A stretch of DNA of 64,000 nt from Narthecium ossifragum (lineage: Eukaryota > Streptophyta > Magnoliopsida > Dioscoreales > Nartheciaceae). Position numbers and translations under genes: made by a program. The stretch is taken from positions 1,565,001-1,629,000 of the forward strand of contig OY986968.1 in the NCBI GenBank assembly GCA_963920575.1. The letters run 5' to 3'. The notes under the pieces were generated by a model, which searched no databases, had not been told where the DNA came from, and worked only from the letters and a program-made list of their open reading frames with translations. Positions 58,101-64,000 of this stretch are shown in pieces (positions within the stretch are counted from its first letter, which is position 1; each line of letters starts with the position of its first letter).

Positions 58101-60302
58101 GGAGGGAGGAAGGAGACGTGAGAAACAAAATTTACAGAATAAAGTGCATTTTTATGCATATTGTGTGGAAAAAAGAAGAAGTGTTTATGTTGCTTTCTTG
58201 ATTGGGATTCTTTAAAACCAATATAGGGTTCATCAGGAGGGGTCTTCCTAAAATATAGGCACTTCTTAGAGGTGATGATTTATTGATTAGATGGTGACAC
58301 GTGGCATTTTAACATTGGTGGTATATATAATAGTTATTCAAACATGTTTTTTTTATAAAAAAAAAATCAAGGGTTAAATTGCACAATGTAGACAGAATTT
58401 TTGACCCTATATTACCTCAAAAAATAATTACCAAATACATTATAAGCTCTTTATTATGACAGTTTGGTTTGCTGAGTTAAACTTAAATTTTTGATGTAGT
58501 AATTGGGAAATGCAGTGTTTAATCTAACATTTGAAAGGATTTAATTTAGGAAGTATTTAAAAGGTTGGGAACACCAAATATGGCGGATTAAACGAGGCAA
58601 TAATAATCTATGTATGCTTAGATATTCTTAAAAATCTTTACTATAATCCCATTTTTTAATGTTTATATGATCTATAATTAATGTCACAAATAAATTAGGC
58701 ATATAATTATCGTCCATTAAATTTTCTTTTTACTACAAAGATCCGTACCTAAGTGGGACCCCCCGGATCTTTTATCCAATCCACCTCACGTGGGTCCAAG
58801 GTGTACAGGAATGATAAAGACTATAATGCCCCTGAGAAGCTTCTAGGCAACGCCGCGCCTTTTCCACGCGTACGTGGCTTGGTCTCGAGTCTCCAGGGGT
58901 GAATTAGGAAATTTAGGGGTCTCCAGGGTCAAAGGACACGCTTGCATGGAGGACTAGGCGGCGTGCCACGTGGCAGATCGGTGGCTTCTGGATGGCCAAC
59001 GGTCGGCGCGGGTTGCGAGAAGAGGGGTAGTTTGGGAAGCTTCGCATAAAAGAGATACTTTGATATTGGAATATTCCTCTATTTTCTTCGTTTTTTAGAT
59101 CATGAAAAAAAATAGAATTTTGGTTCCATGTTTGGACACAAATTTGATAACTTTTCATGTTAATAATAAAATAAGTCTTTCAATCGTTACCAAAATTTGT
59201 AACAATTTAGATGCAACGACCAAGATCGTCATATGAGCAAGTTTAATTAAAATTAATATATTAGTCTGATGAATTATTTTGTAGCTAGACGATTCCTCTC
59301 TTAGAACATTATGAATAGATTCCCTATCGCATCCTCTATTCCTATATTTAAGAAATATTATTAAAAAAACATCACAAAACATATTCTATATCGTTAAACT
59401 CATTCCCTAAAACAAATCTCATTATTTATAATTAGGGAATATGTTAAAATTTAGGGAATGAGATAGGGAGTGAGTTTAGGGATAGGTAATCTGTTGCGTA
59501 ATGTTTTTTAGTCATATTCTTTAAATTTAAGAATAAAGAAAGTGATAGGGAATTTATTGGGAAGGAAAACGCATTCTCTATATATCAACTAAATATGTTT
59601 AAATTTTAAAACTTTTAGCCTTATTGGGAATCAATATAGGGAAAACTGCTGGATGAATAGGGCAAAAACCGATTCACTGTATTGTAGAATGACATAAAAA
59701 CCACAATAAAATAGGGATAGGGATATGGAAGCTGCTCATGATGTTCTTAGACTCTGTCCGCCCTCGTAGGGAGTTTTTTTGCAAAAACACTCCAATCTTA
59801 TGATTATAAAAGAGAATAAGTGAGGAGGTTGGATAATGATGCAATATATACATCACGTGTGGAGGCATTCGGAAAAACCCAACAAATAAAATTAGATAAA
59901 GCCCAATCGGGGATCAGCTGAAATATAAATTAGGAAAATTACGTGGCATGATTAAGATGGGAGGATAATGGATGCTTGAAACAAGGATTGGTGATGTGGG
60001 CATGTGAGGTGAAATGACATATTTTGAAGTAAACAATAGCTTTCAAGGGAGGCAGCAACCCCTTTAAATTATTGCCACAAAGAGGCCTCCCAAAACTATA
60101 GATATATATGGAGATAGGGACAAGAGGGAAGGGGACAATCTTATGAAAATAATGGAAAGGGTATAGGAATAACAAAGCCCTTTGCATGGGGATATCCCTT
60201 GCTCTCAATTGCACCTACCTAACCTTCTCAAGGATAAGAGGGTGGTTGTAATAAGAGAGCAAAAAAAAGAAAGGGTGGTTGTAAGAGAGAGTTTTGGGCA
60301 AG

Positions 60303-60339
<37 letters not shown>

Positions 60340-63300
60340 AGTTCTGTAGACTTGTAGAAAATTTGTAGGTAGGGAAGTTCTTTTCTTGGGAGGGTTGTGG
60401 CACTATCAAGTTATTTGTTTGGTTCTTTCTTCTTCAAGCCATCCAACCTCTTTCATCTCGGAGTTAAGCTACAGTTTTTATATGTCAATCTTTAAATAAA
60501 TAAGTAGAAACTTCAAATGGTGAATTTGTCTTGAAATATAATTAGTTACAAGAAAATATTATTTGTCCCGGGAAGTCTTATTGATGTCGAGTTGGGTAGA
60601 ATTAATCATGTCGTGAACCCACCAGTTGAGTACCTGAAAGTGGAGGCTGTGGAGCCATGTACGCACTGCATGACCTATATCTGATCAAAAGAGAAGAAGA
60701 AGAAAGAAGAAGGAGGTCATATTTTGTGTTAATATTTTGCAATCATATCTCGAGGGAATCAGATTTGTAGTATAAAAAAAAAATACCAACTCTATCATAA
60801 AAATATTTAACAATAAAATGTGTAGTCTTACTTTTTTTTTTGTTAATCGACTCTTATAAAAAGCCTACCTATCATTTTAAATCAATTGTTTGATTTAGTT
60901 CGAAACAGTGTGGTTTTTTTGTGAGTGAAGGTCATTAATCGGCTCAACCACTTAATCATATAATTTTATACGCATAGTATATTTGACCATATGATAGAAC
61001 ACATGTCGGTGCAGATGTTTAATATGATGTAATCGCTTAGCCTTCGGGCTCATTTTTTAAAAAGAAAATATGATACAGCATGAACACATGTGTACATGTT
61101 AGCTGCATGACTTCTAAACTTGAATTAAGGACCTTATGGTCACTTGACTATCGTGTCAAATTAGTCTAAAAAGGGACACATGTGGTCGTTGCAACTTACA
61201 ACCCCTTTCATATTACTTTCATTTTTAACATAGAAACATAAAGCCATTTTTAGGAATACAACAAGACAAGCGTGGGGACATATGATGGTGCATTGCAAAT
61301 TAAGGGGTTTTAAAGCCCACCTAATATTTTCAAGCAATTAGTTAGTCGGAGACGAAATAGGTCGACTTCTCGAGTCAGGATCACGAGCTTAACTATATGT
61401 ATACATAAATACGCATGAAAGCATTAACATTCAACGGTTGTTGCAATCCCTTATCTTATTAGTCACCCTTGAATATAAAGCTATTTGGCAAATAATTTTA
61501 CAAGAAGACAAGCATCATACATTGCACATACTAGTCCATGATGGTGTTGGCTAAGTCACAATAGCGTGCACATATGGTTAAACATAAGGAGGAAGAAAGA
61601 ATACGAGAAGTTCTATTAGTGAGATGTTGATAGCTATTGAAGGTCCAATAATGTTCACCAATATGCAAAGTCGTCAAATCTTTAAACAAAGAGTTTGGAT
61701 TGCTAAACTTCACGTAACTAATGAATATCCATCCATACATTAAATTGTTTGAAATCGTTTGTTTCCGTCACCAAAACGGAGCCACCGGTTGTAAAATATT
61801 CTTGTTTATGTAATTCGGTAGTTGTACCTTACCTTTGGGTTTATTCATTAAAAAAAAAAAAAATTATATCGTCCGATGATAATATTTTTCACCGATCACG
61901 TGACAGGTTTTGAATGGTTTAATAAGGAAACCAAAAACCCCATCCAAAATCCAACACATGATCGATAAGATATATTATTATAAAACGAGCACGGTTTATG
62001 GAGCAAAGACAAACATTATCTATTAACTTATAAAAGATAATTTTTATTGGAATTTTTCTTCTCATGAGGACCGACGGCGGCGTAAGTGAAGAAGATGACT
62101 ATGACAACGAGATCGGGAGATGGTGCTTCTCAAGTAAATAGATCCGAGCTATTGCTCATATGAATAGTATTGTGTTTCTCTCTAAACGAGGCGAGAGGAG
62201 CTTTGGACATTCATAGGCCTCAATTGTTCCTTATGTGGAATCCAATATGAGGTCCAGTAACATCACGTGAAGACCAAGTGAAAGAGATCATTTTATATCA
62301 GTAATCTCATTTTTCTCCACTCCTTTTTTTTCTCGAAACTCCCATTCCCTCTCTTTACCTCTCTCGCCGTGCAACCAAACGCAGTCTAACACAGGCTTTT
62401 GTGCCTTTGAAATACAACTGCCAAATACGGGCAATCAAACGAGATGCACCAATTTCCTCTTTTGGCTCAATTAATAATAAAAAAACAGGATGCTCCAATT
62501 AACTGCAATCAAGTTTATTTAAATATGCTGACCTTATTATTCTTACATTTTATTTGTCCCTAATGAGCTTCCACTTGGTGGTATACAACTATACATCATT
62601 TAATTCCTGGTCTCCAGGATCTCTTCACATGCTCTGCCATTACTACTAGTCTGAGTTCATACTTTGCCTGAGTAATCCTCGAATCAATCTTTTAAAACTA
62701 ATTCAATATAAGCAACTTGACTTACGACACCTCACCGCGTGCCCACATTTCAAAGCCTCCCAACTCATATCCTCATTACAATATCTCAAAAAAAAAAAAA
62801 AAAACTAGAATGATGTGGTGTCATCTCGCATATCATGTAAGGTTCACGTGTCATACCATCGTACCGGTCCAGATCAGTTTGAATCTTACTCAATAAACTA
62901 GATCATTGATAAAATATTGACCGGGATTCATACGCTTATAATCCATACAGTTGATGAATGAGATTCAATCAAATCTGGACCGTTAGTATGATGAAAATAA
63001 CAGATACGTGGAAAACAGAACTCTCCTGCCATAGCTCTTAATTTTTCTTTGTATGAATAAAAAACTACTGATTGATAACAACTAACACCGTGTTGAACAG
63101 AGTTCCCTTGTTTAAAAAAAAAAAGAAGACGAAAAACGATTTCATTCCAGTCAAGTGGCCTATATGGTAAATGATGTCTTTATCAAACCAAATTGACGAT
63201 TCATTTTCCAAGTCCATATTCCTCAGCATGTGGTGGTCTTTCTTCTTTCTTCTATACACGGTTTCATGCATATGTGTTTAATTATATGTGGAGACCTATT

Positions 63301-64000
63301 ATTAATATCAATATAAATTGGACTAGAACATCTTATAGAACTTGGCAAATTTAAATACTTAAAAAACCCCTTATATATAAAGAAGATGATTAATGAAGCA
63401 AGATTTAATAATAATAATCTGTGGTGTCTATTTTTTTCCTAATCATGATAGCAACTCAAAGACTGAAAATTATGTATGTTTAAGATAAAAAAAGGTTAGG
63501 AAATCATTTTCGGATGTCTCACCTAATCAAAATATTTTAGCCCTTTTTTTTTACTCACCTAATCAAAATATAAAAATAAAGAACATACCGAACGTATGCT
63601 TTCACACGCAAGGAAATAATAGATTTAGATAAATAAATTCTATTAATCATTTCAGATTTTCCTTTTCCTATGTATCAAATGCTTTGTGAATAAAAAAGCT
63701 AAGGAAAATGACAGAGTTTTAATCAATGATACCGATTATTACCTGCATATAGGAACTTAATTGTTAGTATCATAGGCTCCACTTATGACATTCTCCCGTC
63801 ACGTAAAACAATAAAAGTTTCACTTATAAGCATAGCCTCATATAAGGATGATTGATAATTCCTCTACAAAGGTTACAATGACATGTGATGTTGTTGTTAC
63901 TAGAATTTGCCTATCTGTTCTTGGCCACATTTCCTTCCTTCTATGGATTGTCACACATCGTAGAAAATGAGACTCTTTGAAAGTTTCCACTGTATTACAA
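58101..64000. other. AT-rich intergenic DNA without a recognisable gene
   Basis: I find no gene with exon-like coding character in these 5.9 kb. A (TC)n microsatellite lies at 60306-60338. About 58740-59040 is more GC-rich and holds ACGTGG/CCACGTGG elements and GGGTCTCCAGGG twice (near 58891-58927). That suggests a promoter-like or repeat-derived island, but no downstream start is convincing. Short A runs are scattered through the rest. Confidence 0.6.

Noticed and set aside
60170..60420. CT-rich stretch considered as a microRNA precursor or gene promoter
   Set aside because: No mature microRNA sequence I know and no stem partner could be found; the only clear structure is the (TC)n microsatellite.
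1..64000. CRISPR arrays, operons, tRNA or rRNA genes
   Set aside because: The window is plant nuclear DNA. No spaced repeat array and no tRNA cloverleaf were seen; the only rRNA-like sequence is the decayed 5S-like retroelement fragment near 9.2 kb.

Overview
The window is nuclear DNA of a flowering plant. Genes are split by short GT-AG introns, intergenic DNA is AT-rich, CT/GA and AT microsatellites are common, and the spaces between genes hold MITE-like elements, a 5S-rRNA-like retroelement fragment and a LINE relic. I lean towards a non-grass monocot, but that is weakly supported. There are no prokaryotic, organellar or viral genes. All gene models are spliced by eye from open frames, splice sites, phase and family similarity; no transcript data were available.

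Layout. 0-7 kb (+): a bHLH162-type transcription factor (131-2419) and a DUF936 protein (5057-6971) whose leader region is built of tandem duplications. 7-10.2 kb: a cluster of small DNA transposons plus a Cassandra-like 5S-derived fragment. 10.2-18.6 kb (+): a 19-exon SAMHD1-like HD phosphohydrolase with a MITE inside its 5' leader. 18.6-23.4 kb: repeats and captured gene fragments, including a broken AHL (AT-hook) copy. 23.4-25.7 kb (-): a clade II-like SWEET sugar transporter. 25.7-32 kb: AT-rich, nested MITEs. 33-37.7 kb (+): a PERK-type proline-rich receptor kinase. 38.2 kb (+): a small membrane protein. 39-42.2 kb (+): the mitochondrial ATP synthase OSCP/delta subunit. 42.6-43.9 kb (-): a scrambled LINE fragment. 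44.2-48.7 kb (+): a TMEM33/Pom33-like membrane protein, followed at once by a 105-aa membrane protein. 51.5-57.1 kb (-): a P4-ATPase lipid flippase of the ALA8-12 type. 57.1-64 kb: AT-rich DNA without a gene I can support.

The genes are unrelated housekeeping, signalling and transport genes in ordinary plant order; nothing suggests a cluster with one shared job. I do not see a novel biological system. The most interesting signals lie in the repeats: the MITE in the leader of the SAMHD1-like gene, two copies of one MITE of which one was opened by a double insertion with a recognisable empty-site partner, the 5S-like element, juxtaposed captured gene fragments, and the reordered LINE.
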